Assembly: GCA_964643895.1 (NCBI GenBank)
Contig: CAZXUE010000020.1
Location: forward strand, 1-14,515
Reading direction: 5' to 3'
DNA length: 14,515 nucleotides
Origin: UBA7683 sp964643895
GTDB taxonomy: Bacteria > Patescibacteriota > Saccharimonadia > Saccharimonadales > UBA7683
The translations under genes and the position numbers were made by a program. Under the pieces are notes generated by a model, which saw only the letters and a list, made by a program, of their open reading frames with translations, searched no databases and was not told the DNA's origin. Below, piece by piece: positions 7,358 to 14,341 of this stretch. Position 1 is the first letter of the stretch, and each line of letters opens with the position of its first letter.

Positions 7358-7907
7358 GGTTGGCCGCGCTGAATAGCTAGCAACCTGAGTGCTACCAAAC
7401 CAATCATTCCAGACCCGCCAAAAATTGCGATTCCCATAAGCACTACAGGCATCTCCTGTACCATACATATTGTTGAGGGCTGCAGCGTTTGGCTGGTAGG
7501 GTGTGTAGGTATAGAGTGCGGCGGTTGCTTTTGTTTCGATGTAAATTACCGTTCCTCCACAGGTGGCAGGCACATTCCACCCCACGCAGTTTGAATTTTG
7601 GAGTCCACTTCGGTCGGAACATAGGTCTTTCAGAGGCTTGCCATATGCGTCTGTCTTTACTCTGTCAACCCCAGGTCCCGGTCGCTTATATGGCCACCAC
7701 GCTTGAGTCATATTATCGAGATAACCACGAAGAAGATTTGCAGCTTCCCTAATCTGCATTGAGAACCCAGAATAATTTAGGTCACAGTTAGCCGTACCTC
7801 CTGGACCGGAGTCAGGGCAGTGCGCACCCATTGCATAAAGGTATTGTGTTTTAAATGGCCACTCATCAGACGTCAGCGGTCCGGCCGACTCCGTAGCCAG
7901 TTTAATC
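7358..7907 (-). CDS. Middle piece of the large secreted protein (actinobacterial hemagglutinin-like family)
   Basis: The piece is open throughout in one minus-strand frame, from IKLATESAGPL next to the 7908 gap to FGSTQVASYSARPT at the 7357 gap. The ATG at 7831 is internal (MGAHCPDSG) and not a real start. Recognisable family segments, in order: KLATESAGPLTSDEWPF, YAMGAHCPDSG, QIREAANLLRGYLDN, YIETKATAALYTYTPYQPN and AYGNRNFWRVWNDWFGST. They match a secreted family common in Actinobacteria and Saccharibacteria and usually left as hypothetical or hemagglutinin-like. Several cysteines (in HCPDSG, NCDL, DLCSD, NCVGW, TCGG and DACSAYG) suggest disulfides outside the cell. The segment around ATESAG resembles the helix carrying the catalytic Glu of lysozyme-like enzymes; that is only a hint. 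It continues from 7918-8430 and into the Ig-like modules. Confidence 0.75.
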
Positions 7908-7917
7908 NNNNNNNNNN
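7908..7917. other. Assembly gap (10 N)
   Basis: The gap splits the secreted-protein gene between NAAQEFS and IKLATES. Compared with family members, which read roughly AAQ-F-INPQVLL here, only about 15-20 bases seem missing. The frame break across the Ns is not a mutation. Confidence 0.8.
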
Positions 7918-8430
7918 GGAAAACTCCTGAGCAGCATTTGCAATTATTTGTGCTGCACTAACAGCCCCGGTTGGAATAGCGGGGCTACCGTCGGGATTAT
8001 ACTGGCCGTAGTTGTTGGTCGGGATGTAGGAGCCCGGACTTGTTTTTGGCACCTCATAATAGTTTGTCAGGCAAGTGAAGGGTGCTGCATTACTGATAAC
8101 ACGGCCATACTCCCAGCGCTGTACTTTCCCGTCTTTAGTGACATCGGCGAGAGAATAGTCCGCTGCTGTATTGACGGTGCCATCACCATCTGCGTCTCCT
8201 GCACCAAGTTCGGAAATCTTTACTCCGTCCTTGTCGCAGTAGGGGAGCCTGCTCTTGAGGAAGTTTTGAATATCCTGTACGGACATATCAGACGAGTTAG
8301 TAAAGAGGCCATCATCAATAATCCTCCCAGAACTCCAGTCCCCTGCAGTCACTGCAAGCGCTGATGACTGCACAAAGAGAGAGATGAGCAAGAGCGAGAT
8401 AATTAAAAGTTGTAATTTTCGAACCATCAT
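7918..8430 (-). CDS. N-terminal piece of the large secreted protein: signal peptide and Ca-binding loops
   Basis: The start is ATG 8430, which overlaps the TGA of the upstream gene (ATGA); the next codon is also ATG (8427). Residues 1-26 are a signal peptide: basic MMVRK, a hydrophobic core and the probable cleavage SALA^VTA. Residues 47-63 (SDMSVQDIQNFLKSRLP) and 106-125 (WEYGRVISNAAPFTCLTNYY) are typical of the secreted actinobacterial/saccharibacterial family continued at 7358-7907. Between them lies DADGDGTVN (79-87), a dockerin-like loop with one extra residue before the final Asp. After it comes DVTKDGKVQRWE (96-107), a regular 12-residue EF-hand loop ending in Glu. A calcium-stabilised insert is likely. 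The piece ends at NAAQEFS beside the gap. The whole gene spans 8430-6028, encoding roughly 780-800 residues. Confidence 0.8.
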
Positions 8431-8945
8431 TTTGCCGTACTTGTTATCGTTTTTGTGAGCACTTGTCCACCCGCTGGCGTTACTTGCAACTCTATAGTCC
8501 AACTACCTGGGCCCACACTGCTTACGGGTACTGAGAACCCTGTACACGTTGAGAATTCGGGCTGATAAAGAATGGTTGCTTGCTGAGTAGTGCTTTTTGT
8601 TCCATTAGTCACGATAAGCGTGCACACTCCAGAGGAAAAACCAGATAGGTGCGTAGTGACAACAATGTTGTTTGACTGTTGGGCGGCGGTAAGGGAGATT
8701 TGGTTTGTATCCGTTGGTATCGTAGCGGCCTTAGCTTCCGTAACGTTTGATTGCTTCTGCTCTACAAAATCTCGTTTTCCCGCTATGTCGTTTTCTCGCT
8801 GTGTATCTTGCTGAGCTTTTGTTGGCCCCTGCACAATTGTCGTGTCGCGCTGATTATAAATGACCCCCACTACAACTAAGGCAGCAATACATGCAAGGAC
8901 AGAAAAGATGAGAAGTGGTAGTCTGTTGACAGTTTTTATTTTCAT
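8427..8945 (-). CDS. Membrane-anchored extracytoplasmic protein with Ig-like C-terminal domain
   Basis: A 172-residue protein with a short basic N-terminus, one membrane segment at about residues 9-30, a hydrophilic Gln/Lys/Glu-rich stalk (about 31-75) and a beta-rich Ser/Thr domain (about 80-172). The domain has two cysteines (C108, C134) that could form a disulfide. Topology is most likely N-in with the domain outside. I do not recognise a specific family; an Ig-like fold is inferred from size and strand pattern. ATG 8945 is chosen. An in-frame TTG at 8951 would add two residues. Neither has a good ribosome binding site. The stop overlaps the start of the secreted protein by 4 bases (ATGA), so the two are translationally coupled and may act together at the surface. 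Confidence 0.65.
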   Translation of the reverse strand: MKIKTVNRLPLLIFSVLACIAALVVVGVIYNQRDTTIVQGPTKAQQDTQRENDIAGKRDFVEQKQSNVTEAKAATIPTDTNQISLTAAQQSNNIVVTTHLSGFSSGVCTLIVTNGTKSTTQQATILYQPEFSTCTGFSVPVSSVGPGSWTIELQVTPAGGQVLTKTITSTAK

Positions 8946-8973
8946 AGGCAACTAATTTAAAACACCTATGGTT

Positions 8974-9002
8974 ATTCTACTATACTTTTAGCAACCTCGC
9001 AA
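8974..9002 (-). promoter_or_regulatory. Promoter for the two surface-protein genes
   Basis: On the minus strand, TTGCGA (9002-8997, 4 of 6) and TAGAAT (8979-8974, 5 of 6) are separated by 17 bases. Transcription would begin near 8967, about 22 bases before ATG 8945. This gives the anchored protein and secreted protein a transcript separate from the membrane-protein gene upstream. Confidence 0.5.
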
Positions 9003-9036
9003 TGGCTGAACGGCTATAATTATCTATACGAATCAT

Positions 9037-10719
9037 CTAGTGGGTCGGTGTGACTGATGTAATGGCCCATGGCCGAATGATTTTNNNNNNNNNNGCATAG
9101 AGTGTATATCTGTCTGATATCTTAATAACTTCGCGAGCAGGGCCGAGCCGATTCATTGCATCGCACTGAGGCTCGTTTGCTGCTGAATCATAAAGAAAGT
9201 ACGTTTCGCCAGCAGGGTTAGCAGGGAGGTCAAAATCGGCAACATTTAAGAGCCATTCAAACTTAACAGGCGGACCAGTGGTTGAGCCACATATAAGAGG
9301 GAGTGTAACTGTAGATCGATTACTCAGATATGTGAGGACGTTTGACAACCAGTATGTTGAATAACCCTTTGTAAGATTGTGCTCCTTGATGACTTGTAGG
9401 GCTTGTATATCATGGGTTTGGGCGCTCCCAGGATGAGTGGTTGCGGCTATTCTGACATTCATTATAGTGTTTGCTAACATACCAAATAGGCATACTAGTC
9501 CAATAAGCATTGTAGTACGAGTGCTACGCGCATGGTGTAGAGAGTTAGCCATATAGAATGGAATTATGAGCGTTGAAGTTAGTGCCAAGGTGAATAAGTA
9601 GCGGAAGTTGGCGGTGAGCGCGCCAGATGTTGTAATAGTATATACACATAGAGTTACAACGGCCACGAATATAACTACTGTGGATAATACACTTGTTTTT
9701 TCGAGTAATTCTTTTCTCTTTCGATAAATTGAAAGTATGAAAAAGATAAGTAGCAGGGCATTGAGTAAGAAGAGCAGGGTAGTAGGAGCTTCAAGCGACT
9801 TTCCCCAGAAGTCGGCTCTAAAAACCTGGAATATACCATGGATGGTATTTTGAATCGCCGCAAAAATTGAATCTGTGGGTATAAACTTCTTTTCGATATT
9901 GTTTGCAGCAATAAAGCCAAAGGATGCGAAAAATCTGTCTAGGATTTTTGCACCCACTGCGCCACAGAATAGAGCAGTGAGTATACTAGCGAGTCCCCAA
10001 GAGTCTACTTTTTTGCTTATGAAGAACAATAGTGCAGTAAGCGCAATCGCGACCCCCATGGTATAGATGAAAAAAGGATCACTATAAAAGAAGAAAGATA
10101 AAGCTATACTCAATATAATCGTTGCGAGCGATAGCTTTTGATTGGAGATAGTTGGCTTGAATAAATAGCGACTAAAACTCAATATGATAATTAGCATTAG
10201 TCCGAACTCCGCATTCCGGTAATTGGGGTTCAGGTACATCCCGCTAAAAAATGAAGCGTATGTCGTGTCCATCATATCCAGAGGAACGGTTGCTAGGCTG
10301 AAGAACCACATGACTGGGCTGAGTATGAATAGAGTTTGCCACTTTTTATAGGCCCTTGCTCTTAGGATGAAGCGGTAGAGAGTGTATGCAATTGGCAGAA
10401 ATAACACAAGATTACAAACGAGAACTATGAAGAGCATTTGAACCCTTGAGTTGGGTATGACATCTGCAAGCATGTATAGCGGCACTTTAATTACGAAGTT
10501 ATCTGTGCCAACGATTCCAACTTTTTTCTCTGAGCGGAGCAACGAATCTATAACGTTTTGGATACAGACATCGTCGGAGTTGTACGGGCGCGTAAGGTGC
10601 GCGGAGAATAGCGCAATAAGGAATATTGCGAGTGTAATACCAAGCAAACCTAGGTTCCATCTAGCACCTGCCGTGCCGGCGAAAAAGCTACTTACTTTCG
10701 TGATACTCTTTTTCAACAT
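9037..10719 (-). CDS. Polytopic GT-C-like membrane glycosyltransferase (putative)
   Basis: A protein of about 560 residues with ten or more hydrophobic segments. The first (about 24-41) is followed by an outward loop with YNSDD (46-50). An acidic pair in the first extracytoplasmic loop after TM1 is the usual catalytic mark of GT-C transferases, which use lipid-phosphate sugars. The C-terminal 110 residues look soluble and external. No specific family is recognised, so glycosyltransferase is a reasoned guess. ATG 10719 is preceded by GGAG 5 bases upstream and overlaps the FAD-enzyme gene by 32 bases; the longer reading from 10764 has no support. A 10-N gap (9085-9094) lies 16 codons before the annotated stop, so the last residues and the TAG at 9037 depend on an unknown gap length. 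GtrA and the mutase-like enzyme upstream fit a lipid-linked sugar pathway. Confidence 0.68.
   Translation of the reverse strand: MLKKSITKVSSFFAGTAGARWNLGLLGITLAIFLIALFSAHLTRPYNSDDVCIQNVIDSLLRSEKKVGIVGTDNFVIKVPLYMLADVIPNSRVQMLFIVLVCNLVLFLPIAYTLYRFILRARAYKKWQTLFILSPVMWFFSLATVPLDMMDTTYASFFSGMYLNPNYRNAEFGLMLIIILSFSRYLFKPTISNQKLSLATIILSIALSFFFYSDPFFIYTMGVAIALTALLFFISKKVDSWGLASILTALFCGAVGAKILDRFFASFGFIAANNIEKKFIPTDSIFAAIQNTIHGIFQVFRADFWGKSLEAPTTLLFLLNALLLIFFILSIYRKRKELLEKTSVLSTVVIFVAVVTLCVYTITTSGALTANFRYLFTLALTSTLIIPFYMANSLHHARSTRTTMLIGLVCLFGMLANTIMNVRIAATTHPGSAQTHDIQALQVIKEHNLTKGYSTYWLSNVLTYLSNRSTVTLPLICGSTTGPPVKFEWLLNVADFDLPANPAGETYFLYDSAANEPQCDAMNRLGPAREVIKISDRYTLYXXXXKIIRPWAITSVTPTH
9085..9094. 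other. Assembly gap (10 N)
   Basis: The gap interrupts the 3' end of the GT-C-like gene after DRYTLY. The three possible frames beyond it stop within about 20 codons of each other, so the true C-terminus cannot be fixed. Confidence 0.9.
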
Positions 10720-12292
10720 TGACACTCCAAATGTTTGCCTTGTCTTTGCGGCCTGTGAGCACATTGTTCACAGCCTCTATAGCAGTTAGCATAGAATGGT
10801 CTTGATTATTATATCGATGCTGTCCATTGCGTCCAACAAGGAATAGATTATCGAACCCATCGGTAAACTTGCGTATCTTATTGAACTGCTTGTAGGTTCC
10901 GAAGTACGCAGGGTAAGTTTTTTTGAGCTTAATAACTGTTGTATCGATGACTTCTTTTGGATCGAGAATGCCAATTTTTTCCAGTTCGGACACACCAAAC
11001 TTCGCCATATCTCCGTCACTCAGCTTCCAGATATCATCATTTTCGCTCACGACATACTCCATGCCAATCCAGGCTTTGCTGCCATCCTTTACCAGGTACG
11101 GACTCCAGTTGTTGAATATTTGGAGACGGCACACCGTTACATCTGGTTCTTGGATGTAGATCCAGTTGTCGGGAACAATACCATTCTGGCTTTTTCGGTT
11201 CGCAACCTTGAGTTGATTTGCCAGGATGCCGACAGTGATAAAGTCACGAAAAGGGAGACCCGCGGCTACTTTTTGAACTGGCTTTGGAACATCGATACCA
11301 TCAAATGCGGCTACTAACTCGTTAACAGGCATTGTTGAGAAGAAGTAATCTCCTTTTATGGTTTCGGTTTTTTGAGTCTTGGTATCTAACACGTCTACGG
11401 AGGCAATTTTACCATTTTTTGTGGCATGAACTTTTGTAATGATCTTATTTTTATTGACTTCTCCACCGCCTTTCACGACCATTTTTGCAACCGTTTCCCA
11501 TAGGTGTCCCGGACCATGTTTAGGGTAGAGGAACGATTCAATTAAACTGGTTTCTGTGTTTTTTTGGCTAATGTCCTTTGACTTCTTTTTTGGTTTAAGA
11601 GCATTGAGGAGCACTTTGCTCACCGAAAGACCTTTAACACGTTGAGCACCCCAGCTGGAATCAATCTCACTTGGGTGAATGCCCCAAAGTTTGGCTGTAT
11701 AGTCACGAAAGAATGTGTTATAGAGCTCTCGACCAAAGCGGTTAACATAAAAACCTTCTAGGTTGGTCTCGTCTACTTTATGGAACTTAGTCGCTATATA
11801 GCTGAAGCCAATCTTTGCCATCCGCGCGATACCAAGATTCGAGACCGTCGTCTTATTAAGGGAAATAGGATAGTCATAGAATTTCCGACCGTAGTAAATG
11901 CGGCTTAGGCGGCTTCGAACCAGCATAACGTCATCGGTTTTTTCTGGGTTTGGGCCTTTACCACCTCTCAAAACCCCCTCATGACCACGGTATTTCATAT
12001 TAAATATTTTTGACTCAGGCGTATCCTCAATTGGTAGGATGTGGCTCCACCATTTCATTACCTTATCGGATTTACTAAAGAATCGGTGACCACCGATATC
12101 AATACGGTTACCTTTGTATTTGACGGTTTTCGATATACCTCCAATATCATTTGATGCCTCATACACGATAGGTTTAATATTCGATTTTTCGATGAATTCT
12201 AGTGCGGCTGTGAGTCCGGCTGGACCAGCACCAATGATGATGGCAGTTTTTAGTTTTCCAGCAGTTGTATTAGTTGTTTTCTTTACCTCCAC
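10688..12292 (-). CDS. FAD-dependent oxidoreductase, UDP-galactopyranose mutase-like
   Basis: A 534-residue flavoprotein. The FAD-binding Rossmann motif GAGPAG is at 21-26, followed by the acidic YEASNDIGG (44-52) and GGHRFFS (67-73). Farther on are RIYYGRKFYDYPI and YTAKLWGIHPSEID...WGAQRVKGLS, which match the substrate-side motifs of UDP-galactopyranose mutases (FDYPL; KVWG-P-E). The end has the usual second FAD motif in LFLVGRNGQHRYNNQDHSM. It is longer than classical Glf (about 370-400 residues), so it belongs to a broader Glf-like/amine-oxidase-like group found in polysaccharide loci. The exact reaction is uncertain; furanose formation is possible. The start is GTG 12292, with GGAG about 8 bases upstream and only 2 bases after the GtrA stop. 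The gene overlaps the next one by 32 bases, so the three genes form an operon. Confidence 0.83.
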   Translation of the reverse strand: MEVKKTTNTTAGKLKTAIIIGAGPAGLTAALEFIEKSNIKPIVYEASNDIGGISKTVKYKGNRIDIGGHRFFSKSDKVMKWWSHILPIEDTPESKIFNMKYRGHEGVLRGGKGPNPEKTDDVMLVRSRLSRIYYGRKFYDYPISLNKTTVSNLGIARMAKIGFSYIATKFHKVDETNLEGFYVNRFGRELYNTFFRDYTAKLWGIHPSEIDSSWGAQRVKGLSVSKVLLNALKPKKKSKDISQKNTETSLIESFLYPKHGPGHLWETVAKMVVKGGGEVNKNKIITKVHATKNGKIASVDVLDTKTQKTETIKGDYFFSTMPVNELVAAFDGIDVPKPVQKVAAGLPFRDFITVGILANQLKVANRKSQNGIVPDNWIYIQEPDVTVCRLQIFNNWSPYLVKDGSKAWIGMEYVVSENDDIWKLSDGDMAKFGVSELEKIGILDPKEVIDTTVIKLKKTYPAYFGTYKQFNKIRKFTDGFDNLFLVGRNGQHRYNNQDHSMLTAIEAVNNVLTGRKDKANIWSVNVEKEYHESK

Positions 12293-12294
12293 GG

Positions 12295-12702
12295 CTATTC
12301 TCCATTCTCTGATTTATGACCTTGGTATAGAAATTGACGGCGAGCTAGGAAGTTCCAAAAGAACACAACGGCAACAGCGATGCATTTCGAAATGAAAACT
12401 GATAAATGAAGCACCCCATGGCACAACCAGAGGATGACATCATTAGCGACAAGCCCAACCATTCCAATGAGTGCAAAAGCTGCAAAATTTGCCGTCTTAT
12501 TCTCAATCCTTGGACCTGCAAAGACGCGCTCATTGCTGAGAAAAAAATTAACAATAAGACCGAGAGTGAAACCAACACTGGCCGACATAAGATAATTAAC
12601 ATTAAATACTAAGTTCAATACGAGAAGGGCGCCAAAGTCTACTATAAGCGCAATAACGGATACTGTACCGTATTTAATCATATCTACAAATAAACTTCGC
12701 AT
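12295..12702 (-). CDS. GtrA-family membrane protein
   Basis: A 135-residue protein with four membrane segments (about 11-32, 36-57, 73-95, 101-121), the size and topology of GtrA. The family motifs VNFFLSNERVF (51-61) and FFWNFLARRQFLY (114-126) are present. GtrA proteins are thought to flip undecaprenyl-phosphate-linked sugars so that a GT-C enzyme can use them outside; here a GT-C-like protein is two genes downstream. The partner GtrB-type polyprenyl-phosphate sugar transferase is not in the window. The start is ATG 12702, with AAAGG upstream and a good promoter just before it. The longer frame from 12897 would run through that promoter and the divergent manC promoter, so I reject it. First gene of the minus-strand operon. 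Confidence 0.87.
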   Translation of the reverse strand: MRSLFVDMIKYGTVSVIALIVDFGALLVLNLVFNVNYLMSASVGFTLGLIVNFFLSNERVFAGPRIENKTANFAAFALIGMVGLVANDVILWLCHGVLHLSVFISKCIAVAVVFFWNFLARRQFLYQGHKSENGE

Positions 12703-12730
12703 CCCCGGCCTTTCTGCATAACTGTGTGAT

Positions 12731-12759
12731 ATTGTAGAGCACGGCTCGTTCAGGGGCAA
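12731..12759 (-). promoter_or_regulatory. Promoter of the gtrA/FAD-enzyme/GT-C operon
   Basis: On the minus strand, TTGCCC (12759-12754, 4 of 6) and TACAAT (12736-12731, 5 of 6) are 17 bases apart. Expected start is near 12724, giving a leader of about 22 bases with AAAGG before ATG 12702. Confidence 0.65.
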
Positions 12760-12814
12760 GTTGGTTGGAAGTGAAGGCCCACCCGTAGCGCCCGCAAGTA
12801 TGGGCAACCTAGTG

Positions 12815-12820
12815 TATAAT
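12815..12820 (+). promoter_or_regulatory. Leaderless-type promoter of the guanylyltransferase gene
   Basis: A perfect TATAAT ends 6 bases before ATG 12827, so transcription at the usual distance would begin on the A of the start codon. There is no Shine-Dalgarno sequence. No convincing -35 is seen at 16-18 bases. The divergent gtrA promoter lies about 60 bases away in the same intergenic region. Confidence 0.65.
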
Positions 12821-12826
12821 GGATAC

Positions 12827-13867
12827 ATGATTACCGTAATTATTGCAGGTGGGTCGGGCACACGATTGTGGCCGCTTTCAACATCAACTAAGCCCAAGCA
12901 GCTCTTAAAGCTCGTTAATGACTATACGATGGTGCAGAATACTTACAATCGTGCAACCACGTTCTCAAAAGAAATCTATGTTGTACCAGACGAAAGCCTG
13001 GTGACACTTCTAAAACAACAGCTGCCAGTGCTTGATGATGAGCATATCATTTCGGAGCCTGGGCGTCGTGGTACGGCTAATTGTATTATTGCCGCACTTG
13101 CTCACATTGCCAAAAACCACAAGGATCATGACGAGCCGATTGCATTTATATCCGCTGACCATCAAGTGCGAGACGTCGATGGGTTTGGTCGTTCATTTGA
13201 AAAGGCAGGTGAGGCCTCTGTTGCCCTAAATGATATCGCCCTGATTGGAGTGGAGCCAACGTTTCCTGCAACCGGATTCGGTTATATTGAGCGTGGTGAT
13301 GAGACCAATGATGAGGGTGTGTATAGGGTAGAGAGCTTCAAGGAGAAGCCAGACTTTGATACAGCTCGCAAGTACATGCATGCAGGAAACTACCTTTGGA
13401 ATTGCGGATATTTCGTTGGCTCCATTAACACGTTCCTTGCTACTATGAAGACATCTGCTCCTGATTTATTGAAACGCTATGAAACGCTACTGAAACTAGA
13501 TGACAAGACTCCGGACTACGTTAAGGCCTACCAAGCATTTGAGAGTGACTCAATTGACTATGCTTTAATTGAAAAGGCGAAACAATTGGTTGTTATACCA
13601 GCTACTTTTGACTGGATGGATGTCGGTAACTTTAAAGACCTGCATGACGTAAATGAACAGGACGAGTCGGGTAATTATCTGTATGGCAACAAGATACACC
13701 AGATAGAGGTAGAGAATGCCTATATTCGCAACGAGGAAGAAAAAGATATTGCCATTATCGGGCTCGATAATGTGGTAGTGGTAAACACACCCGATGGTCT
13801 GCTAGTGGCTCGTAAAGACCTTGCTCCAAAGATAGGGGATATAGCTAAAAAGATACAAGGTAGTTAA
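12827..13867 (+). CDS. manC: Mannose-1-phosphate guanylyltransferase (GDP-mannose synthesis)
   Basis: This enzyme makes GDP-mannose from mannose-1-phosphate and GTP in the cytoplasm. Its 346 residues correspond to the single-domain form without a phosphomannose isomerase domain. Visible marks are the nucleotidyltransferase signature AGGSGTRLWPLSTSTKPKQ (7-25), EPGRRGTAN (77-85), SADHQV (109-114), TGFGYIERG (149-157), FKEKPD (171-176), NYLWNCGYF (188-196) and FDWMDVGN (261-268). The C-terminal part (about 285-346) is the left-handed-helix-like tail. The start is ATG 12827, which begins the conserved MITVIIAGGSGTR. The 22 extra in-frame codons upstream would cover the promoter and are rejected. 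It stands alone between a leaderless promoter and a terminator, so it is regulated apart from the polymer genes. It likely feeds the GT4 enzyme at 3710-6022, though that link is inferred. A glucose- or other hexose-1-phosphate transferase is less likely given the LWP and PKQ motifs. Confidence 0.9.
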   Translation: MITVIIAGGSGTRLWPLSTSTKPKQLLKLVNDYTMVQNTYNRATTFSKEIYVVPDESLVTLLKQQLPVLDDEHIISEPGRRGTANCIIAALAHIAKNHKDHDEPIAFISADHQVRDVDGFGRSFEKAGEASVALNDIALIGVEPTFPATGFGYIERGDETNDEGVYRVESFKEKPDFDTARKYMHAGNYLWNCGYFVGSINTFLATMKTSAPDLLKRYETLLKLDDKTPDYVKAYQAFESDSIDYALIEKAKQLVVIPATFDWMDVGNFKDLHDVNEQDESGNYLYGNKIHQIEVENAYIRNEEEKDIAIIGLDNVVVVNTPDGLLVARKDLAPKIGDIAKKIQGS

Positions 13868-13880
13868 ATCCTTATTATGC

Positions 13881-13907
13881 AAAGAGGGCCTTTGTAGGCC
13901 CTCTTTT
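13881..13907 (+). terminator. Rho-independent terminator, probably bidirectional
   Basis: A perfect 10-base stem (AAAGAGGGCC / GGCCCTCTTT) with a 6-base loop TTTGTA is followed by a short T run, 13 bases after the manC stop. Read on the other strand it also ends in TTT, so it may serve the minus-strand gene ending at 13923. Confidence 0.9.
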
Positions 13908-13922
13908 AGGTTACGCGAACTG

Positions 13923-14183
13923 TTATATGGCGGTACCGTGTACCCAATCAGCCCACTCGCGTGAGGGGCTTGTGGGACCAAAATGGGTTGCTGGGCAACC
14001 TCCTTGGCTATGAAGAGATGCGAGTTCCTCAAGAAAATAGGATAGGCGGTAGGTCTCGATCACTCTCGATCCAACTTTATTAGGGTTTATTGCACTAACC
14101 AGTCGTTCTGCGTAAGGGCAATTGTGATCTATTGTATAGCTTTGAGCAGTTTCAAGGCTCATTTCTCTGGTCTGTATAGGCAT
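13923..14183 (-). CDS. Small protein of unknown function, 86 residues
   Basis: I do not recognise a family. ATG 14183 is strongly supported by AGGGAGGA a few bases upstream and by an extended -10 promoter before that; the longer reading from 14228 would include the promoter. The protein is soluble, with no signal peptide or membrane segment. Two cysteines each precede proline: HNCPYAE (20-26) and GGCPATH (61-67). Histidines stand near both (H20, H67), so metal binding is possible but unproven. The middle part (RVIETYRLSYFLEELASLH, 40-58) looks helical. It has its own promoter and shares a two-way terminator with manC, so it is a single-gene unit. Gene-like signals around it make it a likely real gene despite its size. 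Confidence 0.7.
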   Translation of the reverse strand: MPIQTREMSLETAQSYTIDHNCPYAERLVSAINPNKVGSRVIETYRLSYFLEELASLHSQGGCPATHFGPTSPSREWADWVHGTAI

Positions 14184-14207
14184 AGTTCCTCCCTGCTTTA
14201 TGACGTT

Positions 14208-14216
14208 ATTGTAGCA
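14208..14216 (-). promoter_or_regulatory. Extended -10 promoter of the small gene
   Basis: Minus-strand TGC-TACAAT (14216-14208) is an extended -10. The -35 region is weak (TTATTA at 17 bases). Start near 14201 gives a leader of about 18 bases holding the Shine-Dalgarno site. Confidence 0.6.
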
Positions 14217-14239
14217 TAGCAGCAGCAAAATAATAATTG

Positions 14240-14261
14240 TTGTAATTTTTGATTTTTACAA
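14240..14261. promoter_or_regulatory. Possible operator dyad upstream of glmS
   Basis: TTGTAA (14240-14245) and its complement TTACAA (14256-14261) flank a 10-base AT spacer in the 158-base intergenic region between the small gene and glmS. It could bind a dimeric regulator, but the area is so AT-rich that chance is a real alternative. I could not assign a confident glmS promoter here. Confidence 0.25.
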
Positions 14262-14341
14262 AATTGATAGATTTTTTTAGCGTTTTGCGATTAAATAACT
14301 ACATAGGGCGCCAAGCACGTCGTAACTGAAAGGAAACCAAC

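Noticed and set aside
8427..8429. Alternative genetic code with TGA as glycine or tryptophan, as in some Patescibacteria
   Set aside because: TGA is a clean stop here and no other gene shows in-frame TGA codons.
12761..12826. Longer N-terminus for the guanylyltransferase
   Set aside because: The extra 22 codons cover the TATAAT and lack family similarity; the conserved protein begins at MITVIIAGG.
12703..12897. Longer N-terminus for the GtrA protein
   Set aside because: It would run through its own promoter and into manC; ATG 12702 has a ribosome binding site and the right length.
14229..14341. glmS ribozyme or riboswitch leader
   Set aside because: The leader before glmS is short and AT-rich, and I see none of the paired core expected of the glmS ribozyme.
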